Assembly: GCF_001040845.1 (NCBI RefSeq)
Contig: NZ_CP011941.1
Span: 949,744 to 1,013,743, forward strand
DNA: 64,000 nt
Direction of reading: 5' to 3'
DNA from: Synechococcus sp. WH 8020
Lineage (GTDB): Bacteria; Cyanobacteriota; Cyanobacteriia; PCC-6307; Cyanobiaceae
The notes beneath the pieces are model-generated. The model was not told the origin of the DNA and ran no database searches. It worked only from the letters and a program-made list of their open reading frames with translations. A program made the position numbers and the translations under genes. Below, piece after piece: positions 7,500 to 17,442 of this stretch. The stretch's first letter is position 1, and each line of letters starts with the position of its first letter.

Positions 7500-8504
7500 A
7501 TGAAACCTTTTTTGTTCCTCACATCTCTTTTGCCACTGGCTCTTTTTGCACCAGCGTTTGCGGCAGAAGAAGTCAGGGTTTACTCAGGTCGCCATTACAA
7601 TACAGACCGGCAGGTTTACAAAAAGTTTTCAGATCAAACCGGAATCAAAGTTCGCTTAGTAGAAGCATCGGGAATTTCTTTGGTTCAACGATTAAAAAGT
7701 GAAGGCAAGAATACGAAAGCAGACGTGATCATTTTAGTGGATGCTGCACGCATCAACAATGCAGCCAATGCTGGACTCTTTGCCCCAATTCAATCTTCTT
7801 CACTAAGCAAATCTGTACCCTCTCGCTATCGAGACCCCAACAAAAGATGGTTTGGCCTAACACGACGAGTACGAGCAATTATCGTTAATCCAGCCATTGT
7901 TTCTCCATCGTCAGTGACATCATATTCACAACTAGCAAGTCCAGCATTAAAAGGAAAAGTATGCCTAAGGAAGAGAAAAAATGTCTACAATCAATCACTT
8001 GTTGCTGATCAACTGGCACTAAAAGGCACAGCCAAGGTTAAATCCTGGCTGAAAGGTCTTACTAGCAATGTCAGTCAACCCTATTTTGGTGGAGATATCG
8101 GGCTGATTCGGGCTGTTGCCCAAGGCCAGTGTGGCGTTGGAGTTGTGAATCACTATTACTTAGCGCGTATGAGAGCGGGTGTTAACGGAAAAAAAGATCA
8201 GCAATTAGCCAATGATGTGAAAATAGTGATGCCCAAACCTGCTCACGTCAATATCAGCGCTGCAGCAGTGTCGCGTTATTCCAAGAACAAAAAAAATGCA
8301 GTCAAATTAATTGAATTTTTAGCATCTCCTCAGGGAAGTGCCGGTATTGCAGGGCCCACCTATGAATTTCCCCTACAAGGCGTTGGTGGTTCAACCTATC
8401 TCAAAGGAATGACAAAATTCACTCCTGATCAAGTCACTATTTCGCAACTAAGCCGTTACAACAAAGAAGCGATCCGTCTTATGACCGAGGCTGGATGGAA
8501 ATAA
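7500..8504 (+). CDS. futA: Ferric iron ABC transporter substrate-binding protein
   Basis: Periplasmic Fe3+-binding component (FutA/IdiA/Sfu family), 334 residues. A signal peptide ends at AFA near residue 21, followed by VRVYSGRHYNTDR with the first Tyr ligand region, and a later NHYYLARM containing the paired Tyr iron ligands. The mature fold is that of bacterial transferrin-like binding proteins. No permease or ATPase gene is adjacent, as is common in marine cyanobacteria. A TATAAT at 7473-7478 is a plausible -10. The 3' end overlaps the convergent ubiD-like gene by 26 bases. Idi-type and Fut-type names both apply. Confidence 0.93.
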   Translation: MKPFLFLTSLLPLALFAPAFAAEEVRVYSGRHYNTDRQVYKKFSDQTGIKVRLVEASGISLVQRLKSEGKNTKADVIILVDAARINNAANAGLFAPIQSSSLSKSVPSRYRDPNKRWFGLTRRVRAIIVNPAIVSPSSVTSYSQLASPALKGKVCLRKRKNVYNQSLVADQLALKGTAKVKSWLKGLTSNVSQPYFGGDIGLIRAVAQGQCGVGVVNHYYLARMRAGVNGKKDQQLANDVKIVMPKPAHVNISAAAVSRYSKNKKNAVKLIEFLASPQGSAGIAGPTYEFPLQGVGGSTYLKGMTKFTPDQVTISQLSRYNKEAIRLMTEAGWK

Positions 8505-10038
8505 GCTTATCCAATACATAACCAAATAGTGCAGGATCTGGTTCGGCATGGTCCAGATCTGCCAAGCCAAGCTCCTCGAGCCGATCTGATACTTTTTGCT
8601 CTAAATCATCTGGTCGGCTCAAAGGTTCCCCCCATTCGTGATTCTTTTCCGGACCAACTTTGGTTGTTGCATCGATAGCCATTCTTCCACCAAGTCCCAA
8701 TTGCTCACTGGCAAAGTCAAGGGTGTCAAATGGTGTATTTTCCAAGATGAAGAGGTCCCTCTGTGGATCAACCTGTGCAGCAATCGCCCAGACAACCTGA
8801 CGTGGATCCCGCACGTTGATATGTTTATCAACGACGACGACAAACTTCGTGTAAGTGAATTGAGGCAGTGCACTCCAGAATGCCATTGCAGCTCTTTTTG
8901 CCTGACCTGGATAGGCTTTATCAATTGAAATAACCGCTAATTTATAACTTAGTGCCTCCATTGGCAAAAAGAAATCTCTGATTTCTGGAATTTGCTGACG
9001 CAGAATTGGTGTATAGATTCTGTTGAGAGCAATCGCAAGCATCGCCTCCTCTTTTGGGGGACGGCCACTGAACGTGGTGAGAAAGATTGGTGACCGCCGC
9101 TGTGTCATGCAGTGGAAGCGCACCAAGGGTGAATCCTCCACACCACCGTAAAAACCCATATGGTCGCCAAAAGGACCGTCTGGGCTCACCTCTCCAGGGG
9201 TAATGGTTCCTTCTAACACCACCTCACTGCAACTTGGCACCTGCAGATCAATCGTTTTGCAGGGGGTGAGACGTACGCCCTCCCCAGCATAAATTCCTGC
9301 GAAAAGCCATTCACTGAGCTGAACAGGAATCGGAGTTGCTGCCGCCATCACAAGTAAAGGGTGCACACCAATAGCGATGGCAACCTCCAGCTTTTTGCCC
9401 ATCGCCGCTGCCTTACGCAGATGACGAGCCCCACCACGAACGCTCAACCAGTGCACGGTCATGGTGTTGACCGATTGGCGCTGCAACCGATACACCCCCA
9501 CGTTTGGGACGCCGGTTTCTGGGTCCTTCGTGATCACAAGTCCCAACGTGATCACACCACCAGCATCACCCGGCCAAGGTCTGATCAAAGGGATTTGATC
9601 AAGATTGACCTCATCACCCAGAAACACCTGCTGCCGGCAAGGAGGAACAAGATCTCGGTCGGGTCGTGCCTTCACGAGATCCCAAAACACCCTCGCGAAT
9701 TGCTTGGTCTCCTTGAGGTCTTTCGGAGGCCTCGGCTGCTGAAGAATCGCGAGCCTGGATCCAAGCGCCTCAAGCTGTTCAGCGCGCTCCAGACCCATGC
9801 TCCAGACCACGCGCTCCACAGTGCCGAGCGTGTTGACAGCAACAGGCATGCTGGAGCCAATCACGTTCTCAAACAGCAAAGCTGGTCCACCAGCGGCAAG
9901 AACCCGATCAGCAATGGCGGCGAGTTCTAGGTCTGGATCGACCGGAGCCGTAATGCGCCGCAGCTGTCCGCGCTCTTCTAGAAGCTGGAGAAAGCCCCGC
10001 AAATCTCTTGTTCCAGGGCCGGGTCCAATCAAAGCCAT
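8479..10038 (-). CDS. UbiD-family decarboxylase
   Basis: 519 residues from the ATG at 10038 (MALIGPGPGTRDLRGF); a TTG at 10065 would add nine residues without support. UbiD-family enzymes decarboxylate aromatic or unsaturated acids using prenylated FMN. Visible family landmarks include TRDLRGFLQLLEERGQLRRI at the N-terminus, EYA-like region LSEWLFAGIYAGEGV, DGPFGDHMGFY and a central metal/prFMN region rich in Glu and Arg. In cyanobacteria the likely role is 4-hydroxybenzoate decarboxylation in plastoquinone synthesis; this is inferred from family distribution. It is divergent from comB. Confidence 0.88.
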   Translation of the reverse strand: MALIGPGPGTRDLRGFLQLLEERGQLRRITAPVDPDLELAAIADRVLAAGGPALLFENVIGSSMPVAVNTLGTVERVVWSMGLERAEQLEALGSRLAILQQPRPPKDLKETKQFARVFWDLVKARPDRDLVPPCRQQVFLGDEVNLDQIPLIRPWPGDAGGVITLGLVITKDPETGVPNVGVYRLQRQSVNTMTVHWLSVRGGARHLRKAAAMGKKLEVAIAIGVHPLLVMAAATPIPVQLSEWLFAGIYAGEGVRLTPCKTIDLQVPSCSEVVLEGTITPGEVSPDGPFGDHMGFYGGVEDSPLVRFHCMTQRRSPIFLTTFSGRPPKEEAMLAIALNRIYTPILRQQIPEIRDFFLPMEALSYKLAVISIDKAYPGQAKRAAMAFWSALPQFTYTKFVVVVDKHINVRDPRQVVWAIAAQVDPQRDLFILENTPFDTLDFASEQLGLGGRMAIDATTKVGPEKNHEWGEPLSRPDDLEQKVSDRLEELGLADLDHAEPDPALFGYVLDKLISIQPRS

Positions 10039-10103
10039 GGAGATGAAAGGGTGATCAGGAAGCAATCTCGTTACTGTGACGCACGCTGATCGAGATCGTG
10101 ACC

Positions 10104-10844
10104 ATGAAGGTGTCCTATTTCCACGTTGCTGGTGATGTGCCAGACACCATCAAGGGGCCTGATGGTCCTGACGCCGCAGTTGTGATCGATGTCCTGCGTG
10201 CCACCACAACCATTGCCTGGGCTTTGCATAACGGAGCAGAAGCGGTCCAAACCTTCGCTGATCTCGATGAACTTCAGGCCCAGGCCAACGCTTGGCCAGA
10301 AACAAAGCGACTGCTGGTGGGCGAGCGAGGGGGTTCCAAGCTCGATGGGTTTGATCTCGGCAATTCCCCCGTTTCCGTTGTTCCTGAGACCGTGAAGGGC
10401 AAGCGCCTCTTTATGAGCACAACCAATGGAACCCGCTCCTTGCACCGGGTACGCGAGGTGGCCTGTGTCCTCACGGTGGCCCTGCCGAACCGTGAAGCGG
10501 TTGCACAACGACTCATCCGCGATCAGCCCAAGCAGGTGTGGATGGTGGGAAGCGGCTGGGAGGGCACCTATTCCTTGGAGGATTCGTTAGCCGCCGGCGC
10601 TCTCGCCGACTCCCTTCTGGCCGCAGGGGCCAGCGTTGCAAACGATGAAATGCAAGCGGCGTTGGCGTTGTGGTCCCAATGGAAAGACCATCCAGAAACC
10701 TGTTTACGGATCGCCTCACATGGACAGCGTTTGATTCGCTTGGGTGATCACGACGCCGATTTCCAACGCTGTGCTGGTCTTGATCAGCTCTCAGTTGTGC
10801 CCACACAGGCCAAACCAGGCGTGCTTCGTGCGGTTTCTTGGTAG
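10104..10844 (+). CDS. comB: 2-phosphosulfolactate phosphatase family protein (ComB)
   Basis: 246 residues from ATG 10104 (a GTG at 10098 would add two). ComB hydrolyses 2-phosphosulfolactate in coenzyme M biosynthesis; cyanobacteria carry a homologue whose true substrate is not settled, since they lack the methanogenic pathway. Motifs: [16 protein letters not shown] near residue 27, STTNGTRSL near 115, and [19 protein letters not shown] near 155. It is followed 47 bases later by the nitrilase gene in the same direction. Confidence 0.9.
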   Translation: MKVSYFHVAGDVPDTIKGPDGPDAAVVIDVLRATTTIAWALHNGAEAVQTFADLDELQAQANAWPETKRLLVGERGGSKLDGFDLGNSPVSVVPETVKGKRLFMSTTNGTRSLHRVREVACVLTVALPNREAVAQRLIRDQPKQVWMVGSGWEGTYSLEDSLAAGALADSLLAAGASVANDEMQAALALWSQWKDHPETCLRIASHGQRLIRLGDHDADFQRCAGLDQLSVVPTQAKPGVLRAVSW

Positions 10845-10891
10845 CCGTACGGCTGTAAGCCAATACCATTTGCGCATCGGATTTAACGCAC

Positions 10892-11713
10892 GTGAGTGAC
10901 TTTTTGGCTGCGGCCCTGCAACTCACCAGCACAACGGACCCTGAAAGTAATTTTGCGGCCGCTGAGGAGCAAATCGATTTAGCAGCTCGTCGTGGTGCCG
11001 AGCTGATCGCTTTGCCCGAAAACTTTGCCTTTATGGGTGACGACGCTCAGCGTCTGGAGCTGGCACCAGCGTTATCGGAGAAGGCGTCCAAGTTTTTGGT
11101 CACCATGGCTCGCCGCTACCAGGTGGTCATCCTCGGTGGGGGATTTCCTGTTCCGGTGGGTGATGGCCAACGGCATTTTCAAAGGTCACAGCTGGTCGGT
11201 CGTGATGGGCAGGTGTTGGCGAGTTACGACAAGATCCATCTCTTTGACGTTGACCTCCCAGACGGGAGCTCGTACCGGGAATCAGCGAGCTTTAGCCCCG
11301 GAATGTCTCCCCCTCCCGTTGTGGATGTGCCTGGTCTGTGTCGGGTGGGGCTATCCATTTGCTACGACGTGCGCTTCCCTGAGCTGTATCGCCATCTCGT
11401 TGGAGCCGGAGCCGAGTTGTTAATGATTCCCGCTGCCTTCACAGCCTTTACAGGTAAGGATCATTGGCAGGTTTTGCTCCAGTCTCGGGCGATCGAAAAC
11501 ACGGCATATGTGCTGGCACCCGCCCAAACGGGCGTGCATTACATGCGCAGACAGAGCCACGGTCATTCCATGGTGGTGGACCCTTGGGGAACGGTGTTGT
11601 CCGATGCCGGGGTTGCACCAGGTGCAGCCATCGCTCCGGTTGACCCAAGCCATCTTCAACGCATCCGCGGCCAGATGCCGAGCCTGAAGCACCGCCAACC
11701 CGCGTTGTTCTGA
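10892..11713 (+). CDS. Carbon-nitrogen hydrolase (Nit/omega-amidase type)
   Basis: 273 residues from a GTG start. The nitrilase-superfamily triad is visible: Glu in ALPENFAF (near residue 41), Lys in YDKIHLFD (near 111) and Cys in SICYDVRFPELYR (near 154). The Cys context CYDVRFPE is that of the Nit1/Nit2 group, whose members hydrolyse deaminated glutathione or omega-amides of 2-oxo acids. Substrate cannot be fixed from sequence. It lies 5 bases upstream of the amidase gene, so the two are likely co-transcribed. Confidence 0.9.
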   Translation: MSDFLAAALQLTSTTDPESNFAAAEEQIDLAARRGAELIALPENFAFMGDDAQRLELAPALSEKASKFLVTMARRYQVVILGGGFPVPVGDGQRHFQRSQLVGRDGQVLASYDKIHLFDVDLPDGSSYRESASFSPGMSPPPVVDVPGLCRVGLSICYDVRFPELYRHLVGAGAELLMIPAAFTAFTGKDHWQVLLQSRAIENTAYVLAPAQTGVHYMRRQSHGHSMVVDPWGTVLSDAGVAPGAAIAPVDPSHLQRIRGQMPSLKHRQPALF

Positions 11714-11718
11714 AGGTC

Positions 11719-12813
11719 ATGGCCCCGCTGCCCTTTCGCTTCACTGCGCTCGTCCTTGCCGCGGCTGTACAAGCCTCATCGCTGCTGATCAGCCTGCCAG
11801 CCCAGGCCGCTAGTGCCCTTGCAGCGTGGAAACTCAGCTCTTCAGGGGAGCTCTTGTTACGAACCGCTGCGGGTGCACGACTTCAAGCCTTCTTCGAAGC
11901 CGGAGATCGCCAGCGCGGGCCCAGGGTGTGGATCGATTTTCCAGGTGAGCTCAGCCGCGCCAGAAGCCTCCCCGGTTCTGGCCCTGTCCGCGAAATTCGT
12001 CTTGGTAAACCGAGCCCGGGTGAAACCCGTTTGGTGATCGAGTTTCAGCCAGGGGTTGATCTCGATCCCAGTCAATTGAAATTGATCGGTACCGCTTCAA
12101 ACCGCTGGAAGCTGAGGTTTCAAGGGCTTTCCACCACTGGATTGCGAGCGATCGGGGAAGGAAATATCAACCGTGCAGCCTCAGGGTCCTGGGCCGGTGG
12201 CCTACGCATCCAACCCAGCCGAACTCCGGTGAATGCCGCAGGCTTACCCACCGTGACTCGAGGACGATATCGCGTCGTGATCGATCCAGGTCATGGTGGT
12301 CCCGATCCTGGCGCTGTAGGGATTCGAGGCATCCGGGAGAGTGAAATCGTTCTCGATATCTCGCTTCAAGTCGCTCGATTACTGGAAGCCAGGGGGGTTC
12401 AGGTCACCATGACGCGGACAGCGGAAGTGGATGTGGATTTGCCACCCCGAGTTTCGATTGCCAATCGCGTTGGTGCCGATGCTTTCGTCAGCATTCATGC
12501 CAACGCGATCAGCATGGCCAGGCCAGATGTGAATGGGATCGAGACCTTCTTTTACTCCGACCGTCGTTCCGCACGCTTAGCCACTCATCTGCAGCAGCAA
12601 ATGCTAAATGTGTCCCCCGGCAGCCCGAATCGGGGTGTTAAAAGAGGTCGATTTTTTGTGATTAGGCGCACCACGATGCCAGCAGCTCTTGTCGAGATGG
12701 GATTCGTCACTGGCAACATTGATTCTCCGCGCCTCGCAACCTCGTCCCACCGTCAACGGCTTGCTTTAGCGATTGCCACCGGCATTCTTGATTATCTAAA
12801 AGGTGTGCGTTGA
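11719..12813 (+). CDS. amiC: N-acetylmuramoyl-L-alanine amidase with AMIN domain (AmiC type)
   Basis: Cleaves the amide between MurNAc and the stem peptide during cell separation, in the periplasm. 364 residues: signal peptide to roughly residue 31 (AQA), an AMIN domain of about 100 residues (VWIDFPGELSRARSL, EIRLGKPSPGETRLV), then an Amidase_3 domain from residue 190 with the zinc site motifs VIDPGHGGPDPGAVG, RESEIVLDISL, SIHANA and the terminal LVEMGFVTG Glu. Its stop overlaps the murI TTG start by four bases, forming a wall-synthesis operon. Confidence 0.93.
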   Translation: MAPLPFRFTALVLAAAVQASSLLISLPAQAASALAAWKLSSSGELLLRTAAGARLQAFFEAGDRQRGPRVWIDFPGELSRARSLPGSGPVREIRLGKPSPGETRLVIEFQPGVDLDPSQLKLIGTASNRWKLRFQGLSTTGLRAIGEGNINRAASGSWAGGLRIQPSRTPVNAAGLPTVTRGRYRVVIDPGHGGPDPGAVGIRGIRESEIVLDISLQVARLLEARGVQVTMTRTAEVDVDLPPRVSIANRVGADAFVSIHANAISMARPDVNGIETFFYSDRRSARLATHLQQQMLNVSPGSPNRGVKRGRFFVIRRTTMPAALVEMGFVTGNIDSPRLATSSHRQRLALAIATGILDYLKGVR

Positions 12814-13601
12814 CCATTCGTCTTGGACTGTTTGACAGTGGCATTGGCGGGCTCACCGTGCTGCGCAGAATCCTGGAGCGCCACGGTGCAGTGCCAGTGA
12901 CCTACTTAGGCGACACCGCCCGTGTTCCCTACGGAAGTCGCTCTCCTTCCGAAATTCGTTCGATTGCGGCTGAGGTTGTGGCTTGGTTGCGAGCCCAAAA
13001 GGTCTCCACCGTTGTGATGGCTTGCAACACCACCAATGCTCTCGCCAGAGACGTCACCGAGGGACAGGCCGGCGTACCTGTTGTAGGGCTGATTGGAGCT
13101 GCCGCTGCTTTGGTTAAAGAATCGCGAGTTGGTGTTCTCGCCACGCCAGCAACAGTGGCCTCTGGCGCCTATCGAGAGAGCATCGAAGCGCTCCATCCAG
13201 GAACCTTGGTCGTGCAACAGGCCTGTCCGGACTTTGTTCCGCTGATCGAAGCCGGAGATCTCCGTTCTGATGAGCTGCGTAAAGCGGCAATTCGATATTT
13301 GCAACCCTTACTCGAGGCCTCCGTTGATTCGGTGGTGCTCGGCTGCACCCACTACCCGCTGCTCGTGCCGCTTCTTGCGAACTTATTGCCGCCTCATATG
13401 CGTTTGATCGATCCTGCTGTCGCCGTCGCAACGCAACTCGACGCCTTTCTGGGCCAACCGTTACCGGGAAGCCAAAATCAACCGGTATCACTGGAAGCAG
13501 CCCATCTTTGCGTGACGAAAGATGCCCAAGGCTTTGCGGAGAGAGCCACGGCTTGGCTGGGCCAAAGGCCTTGCGTTGATCTCGTGAATCTGCATCCATA
13601 G
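12810..13601 (+). CDS. murI: Glutamate racemase
   Basis: Supplies D-glutamate for peptidoglycan. 263 residues with both catalytic cysteine motifs: MACNTTNALA near residue 71 and GCTHYPLL near 181, plus the N-terminal LGLFDSGIGGLTVLRRI signature. The start is TTG at 12810, overlapping the amidase TGA by TTGA, consistent with translational coupling; no better start lies before the conserved DSGIGG motif. Adjacent wall amidase fits the pathway. Confidence 0.95.
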   Translation: MTIRLGLFDSGIGGLTVLRRILERHGAVPVTYLGDTARVPYGSRSPSEIRSIAAEVVAWLRAQKVSTVVMACNTTNALARDVTEGQAGVPVVGLIGAAAALVKESRVGVLATPATVASGAYRESIEALHPGTLVVQQACPDFVPLIEAGDLRSDELRKAAIRYLQPLLEASVDSVVLGCTHYPLLVPLLANLLPPHMRLIDPAVAVATQLDAFLGQPLPGSQNQPVSLEAAHLCVTKDAQGFAERATAWLGQRPCVDLVNLHP

Positions 13602-13638
13602 GTCTGCGTTACCTAGGATCACTGCACCGAGGGGATTC

Positions 13639-14610
13639 ATGGCCACCGTCACCGAGTTGCTGCAGCCGGTCGAGGCGGATCTAGAGATCCTGCTAAGCGA
13701 CCTTCGCAGCCTGATAGGAGCCGGTCACCCGATTCTCCAAGCAGCTGCCGAACACCTCTTCAGCGCAGGGGGGAAACGGCTTAGGCCAGGAATCGTTTTA
13801 CTCATTTCTAGGGCGCTGTCTCCAGACGGAGAGCTCAGTTCGCGGCATCGACGCCTGGCGGAGATCACTGAGATGATCCACACCGCCTCACTCGTCCACG
13901 ACGATGTTGTCGATGAAGCGTCCACCCGCCGTGGTGTTGAGACCGTCCACAGCCGTTTTAATTACAGAGTTGCCGTTTTAGCCGGTGATTTCCTGTTCGC
14001 CCAGGCGAGTTGGCATTTGGCAAATCTCGACAACCTCGATGTTGTGAAATTGCTCAGCCGCGTGATCATGGATCTCGCTGATGGTGAAGTAAAGCAAGGC
14101 TTGTTTCGCTTTGATACCGGTCAATCCTTCGAAACTTATTTCGAGAAGAGTTACTGCAAGACGGCCTCATTAATCGCCAATAGCGCAAAAGCAGCTGGTG
14201 TTTTAAGTGGCTTGCCTGAGTCTCAACTCGAGTCGTTATATCACTACGGTCGTCAGCTAGGTCTAGCGTTCCAGGTTGTGGATGACATCCTTGATTTCAC
14301 CGCTAGTGATCAACAACTTGGGAAGCCAGCAGCTAGTGATTTATCGAGCGGCTATCTCACAGCGCCCGCTCTCTATGCCCTTGAGGAGCATCCTGCTCTA
14401 TCGGGTTTGATCGAACGCGAATTCAGTGGAGCCGGTGATCTCGAAACTGCTTTGGCTTTGGTTCGTGAGTCAGAAGCGATTCCTCGCACAAGGGAACTCG
14501 CCAAAACATTTGCACGCGAAGCAAGACAATCCCTGGATTGGTTGCCCGAATCCCCGTCAAGAACAGCCTTACTCGAATTACCAGACTTCGTGCTTAGTCG
14601 TTTGTACTAA
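13639..14610 (+). CDS. sds: All-trans polyprenyl (solanesyl) diphosphate synthase
   Basis: Head-to-tail prenyltransferase making the long side chain of plastoquinone. 323 residues, with GGKRLRPG near residue 48, the first Asp-rich motif DDVVDEAS near 89 and the second DDILDFT near 215. The cyanobacterial sds/preA type is favoured over crtE by length and by the residues before the first Asp motif (LVHDD); exact chain length is inference. It overlaps the convergent HAD gene by 17 bases. Confidence 0.9.
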   Translation: MATVTELLQPVEADLEILLSDLRSLIGAGHPILQAAAEHLFSAGGKRLRPGIVLLISRALSPDGELSSRHRRLAEITEMIHTASLVHDDVVDEASTRRGVETVHSRFNYRVAVLAGDFLFAQASWHLANLDNLDVVKLLSRVIMDLADGEVKQGLFRFDTGQSFETYFEKSYCKTASLIANSAKAAGVLSGLPESQLESLYHYGRQLGLAFQVVDDILDFTASDQQLGKPAASDLSSGYLTAPALYALEEHPALSGLIEREFSGAGDLETALALVRESEAIPRTRELAKTFAREARQSLDWLPESPSRTALLELPDFVLSRLY

Positions 14611-15322
14611 GGCTTTTGCAGAGTTGTCTCTCTGCTTCCGCCAAATTGGTGATACGAGTGAGCCGAGAATGGTGCAGTCCATCGGTTTCAACGAAGGCGT
14701 TTTGACTGAGAGCAGTTTCACTGGGTGGTGGGACCAATTGCCAGACCAAGCAACCTGCTTCTAAGGCCGACTGACACCCAGCCTCTGAATCTTCAAACAC
14801 CCAGCATTCTCTTGGCAAAACCCCAAGTCGCTGGGTCGCTAACAGGTAGGGATCAGGAGCTGGTTTTCCTGCCCGAAGTTCAGGGTCATCACCCAACACA
14901 CGGCTTTGAATCAAATCCAACCAAGGATGTCCAGAGATCTTGTACAGCAGGGACGCTTCCTTACTGCTGGTGACAAGTGCCATCGGCAAATGCTGAGAGC
15001 GGCAAAAACGGATGAGTGACTCAGCGCCAGGAACCGCTGGAGCCGAAGCCACTAATCGCTTAGCAATCGGCTCCCGCGCTGTCAGGAGCTGCTCCGCTGA
15101 AACGGACTGCTGCAACCATGAACACACCAAGTTGGCATTGTCATCCCGGCGACGTCCCTTGAGCTGCTGAAGTTGCTGAGGCGTTAAGGATCCGTTGAAG
15201 CAGGCTGCCGCTGCCTTCCAAGCCTCTGCCTGCAAGGGTTCGGTATCGAGCAGGAGCCCATCAAGATCAAACAAGCATGCTTTTGGCGCTGACAAGGATC
15301 CAGCCTTTGGCATCGTTGCCAT
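14594..15322 (-). CDS. HAD-superfamily phosphatase/phosphoglucomutase-like
   Basis: About 242 residues from ATG 15322. HAD subclass I: motif I FDLDGLLLDTEP (nucleophile Asp), motif II VTSSKEAS, and motif IV WVFEDSEAGCQSALEAG. The cap is the helical type seen in beta-phosphoglucomutase and related sugar phosphatases. The frame extends to 15433, but that extension would overlap the divergent acs start and lacks conserved sequence. The substrate is not predictable. It is convergent with sds. Confidence 0.88.
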   Translation of the reverse strand: MATMPKAGSLSAPKACLFDLDGLLLDTEPLQAEAWKAAAACFNGSLTPQQLQQLKGRRRDDNANLVCSWLQQSVSAEQLLTAREPIAKRLVASAPAVPGAESLIRFCRSQHLPMALVTSSKEASLLYKISGHPWLDLIQSRVLGDDPELRAGKPAPDPYLLATQRLGVLPRECWVFEDSEAGCQSALEAGCLVWQLVPPPSETALSQNAFVETDGLHHSRLTRITNLAEAERQLCKSLSTND

Positions 15323-15413
15323 ATCACTCTTCTGTGGATTCTGACAACGCGACTGGTGCGGATGATGAAAGCGTCGATAGTGTTGTGCTGTCAGTGCATT
15401 TGAGCAGCAGGCG

Positions 15414-17384
15414 ATGAGTGAGGGTTCCACCATTGAGAGCGTGCTTCAAGAACAGCGTGTCTTTGATCCACCGGCGGACCTCGCCAGCGATGCGCGAATT
15501 TCTGGGATGGAGTCCTATCGCGCTCTTGCGGAAGCGGCCAAAGCAGATCCAGACACGTTCTGGGGAGACGCGGCCCGTCGTGAACTGCATTGGTTTGAAC
15601 CGTTTCACACCGTTCTCGACTGGACTAATCCGCCGTTTGCGCGCTGGTTTGAGGGGGGAACCACCAACCTTTCCTACAACTGTCTTGACCGGCATCTGAA
15701 TGGACCGAAGGCCAACAAACCAGCCCTGATCTGGGAGGGAGAGCCCGGGGATGTCCGCACCTTCACCTACAAGGAGCTGCATGCCGAGGTGTGTCGTGCT
15801 GCCAACGCCCTTAAGACCATTGGGATCGGCAAAGGCGATCTAGTCGCTCTGTACATGCCCATGGTTCCGGAGGCCGCTATCGCCATGCTGGCCTGTGCGC
15901 GCATTGGTGCTCCTCACTCTGTTGTGTTTGGTGGGTTCTCAGCAGAAGCCCTGCGTGATCGTCTCATCGACGGTGAAGTCAAAGCGGTCATCACGGCCGA
16001 TGGTGGTTTCCGAAAAGACAAGCCTGTATCGCTGAAGCCTGCTGTGAATGCAGCGCTTGCCGATGGTGCTTGCCCAACGGTGCAGTCAGTACTCGTGGTG
16101 AAGCGCACCGACGAACCAGTGGAGATGGTGGCTGGGCGTGATCAGTGGTGGCACGAACTCGTGGACCATCAATCCGATGCGTGCACCGCTGAGCCCATGG
16201 CGAGCGAAGACAGATTGTTTGTGCTTTACACCTCTGGATCAACCGGAAAACCCAAAGGTGTGGTCCACACCACTGCCGGATACAACCTCTGGACCCATTT
16301 GACCTTTCAATGGATCTTCGACATCCGTGATGACGATGTGTTTTGGTGCACGGCCGATGTGGGCTGGATCACTGGACACAGCTACATCGTCTACGGACCT
16401 CTGTCGAACGGTGCAACCACGGTGATGTACGAGGGTGCTCCTCGCCCCTCCAAGCCAGGGGCCTTCTGGGAGCTGATTCAGAAACACAAAATCAGCATTT
16501 TCTATACCGCTCCTACGGCGATTCGTGCCTTTATGAGGAGTGGCCGTGCGGTACCTGATCAATACGACATGAGCAGCCTGCGCCTGCTCGGCACCGTCGG
16601 TGAACCGATCAACCCTGAAGCCTGGATGTGGTATCGCGATGTGGTTGGCGGTGAACGCTGTCCGATCGTCGACACCTGGTGGCAAACAGAAACCGGTGGT
16701 GTGATGATCAGCCCTTTGCCTGGAGCGACCCCGACCAAACCAGGCTCTGCCACCTTGCCCTTACCGGGGATTCAGGCCGACATCATTGATGCCGAGGGCA
16801 ATAGCTGTGATCCAAACGAGGGGGGGTACCTGGCGGTGCGAGCCCCTTGGCCAGGCATGATGCGCACCGTTCATGGAAATCCCCAACGGTTCCGGGAGAG
16901 CTACTGGGAAGCGATTCGCCCTGCCGATGGATCGCATCTCTACTTCGCTGGTGACGGAGCGCGCAAAGATGCCGACGGGTATTTCTGGGTGATGGGGCGT
17001 GTGGATGACGTCATCAACGTCTCAGGCCATCGTCTTGGCACGATGGAGATCGAGTCGGCCTTGGTCAGCCATCCCGCCGTCGCCGAAGCGGCTGTAGTCG
17101 GACGACCCGATGATCTGAAGGGTGAGGGGATTGTTGCCTTCGTGACGCTGGAGCTGGGACGAGAGTCCAGCGACGCCCTCGTTGCCGAGCTGCGCGCCCA
17201 TGTTGGAAAGGAGATCGGACCGATCGCCAGACCGGATGAGATTCGCTGCAGCGATGCCTTGCCAAAAACGCGTAGTGGCAAGATTATGCGCCGGATTCTG
17301 AGAGCTCTTGCTGCCGGCGAAGAGGTCACTGGCGACACCAGCACTCTGGAAGACCGCTCCGTTCTCGATCGTTTACGCGGCTAG
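15414..17384 (+). CDS. acs: Acetyl-CoA synthetase
   Basis: AMP-forming acetate-CoA ligase, 656 residues, the usual Acs length. The adenylate-forming P-loop [15 protein letters not shown] lies near residue 270, WWQTETGG near 420, and the C-terminal domain ends with the acetylatable Lys motif [11 protein letters not shown] near 623. It activates acetate to acetyl-CoA in the cytosol. The ATG at 15414 gives a normal N-terminus. A strong hairpin follows the stop. Expression is independent of its divergent HAD neighbour as far as can be seen. Confidence 0.97.
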   Translation: MSEGSTIESVLQEQRVFDPPADLASDARISGMESYRALAEAAKADPDTFWGDAARRELHWFEPFHTVLDWTNPPFARWFEGGTTNLSYNCLDRHLNGPKANKPALIWEGEPGDVRTFTYKELHAEVCRAANALKTIGIGKGDLVALYMPMVPEAAIAMLACARIGAPHSVVFGGFSAEALRDRLIDGEVKAVITADGGFRKDKPVSLKPAVNAALADGACPTVQSVLVVKRTDEPVEMVAGRDQWWHELVDHQSDACTAEPMASEDRLFVLYTSGSTGKPKGVVHTTAGYNLWTHLTFQWIFDIRDDDVFWCTADVGWITGHSYIVYGPLSNGATTVMYEGAPRPSKPGAFWELIQKHKISIFYTAPTAIRAFMRSGRAVPDQYDMSSLRLLGTVGEPINPEAWMWYRDVVGGERCPIVDTWWQTETGGVMISPLPGATPTKPGSATLPLPGIQADIIDAEGNSCDPNEGGYLAVRAPWPGMMRTVHGNPQRFRESYWEAIRPADGSHLYFAGDGARKDADGYFWVMGRVDDVINVSGHRLGTMEIESALVSHPAVAEAAVVGRPDDLKGEGIVAFVTLELGRESSDALVAELRAHVGKEIGPIARPDEIRCSDALPKTRSGKIMRRILRALAAGEEVTGDTSTLEDRSVLDRLRG

Positions 17385-17395
17385 GGCCACCCCAT

Positions 17396-17434
17396 CCATG
17401 CAGAGGCAGCTATCGCCTCGCTGTTTCTGCATGG
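17396..17434. terminator. Hairpin between convergent acs and TerB-like genes
   Basis: CCATGCAGA (17396-17404) pairs perfectly with TCTGCATGG (17426-17434) around a loop that itself contains a short GAGGC/GCCTC stem. There is no T run, so it is either a factor-dependent or weak bidirectional terminator, or an RNA 3'-end stabiliser. Confidence 0.5.
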
Positions 17435-17442
17435 TTGATCTC

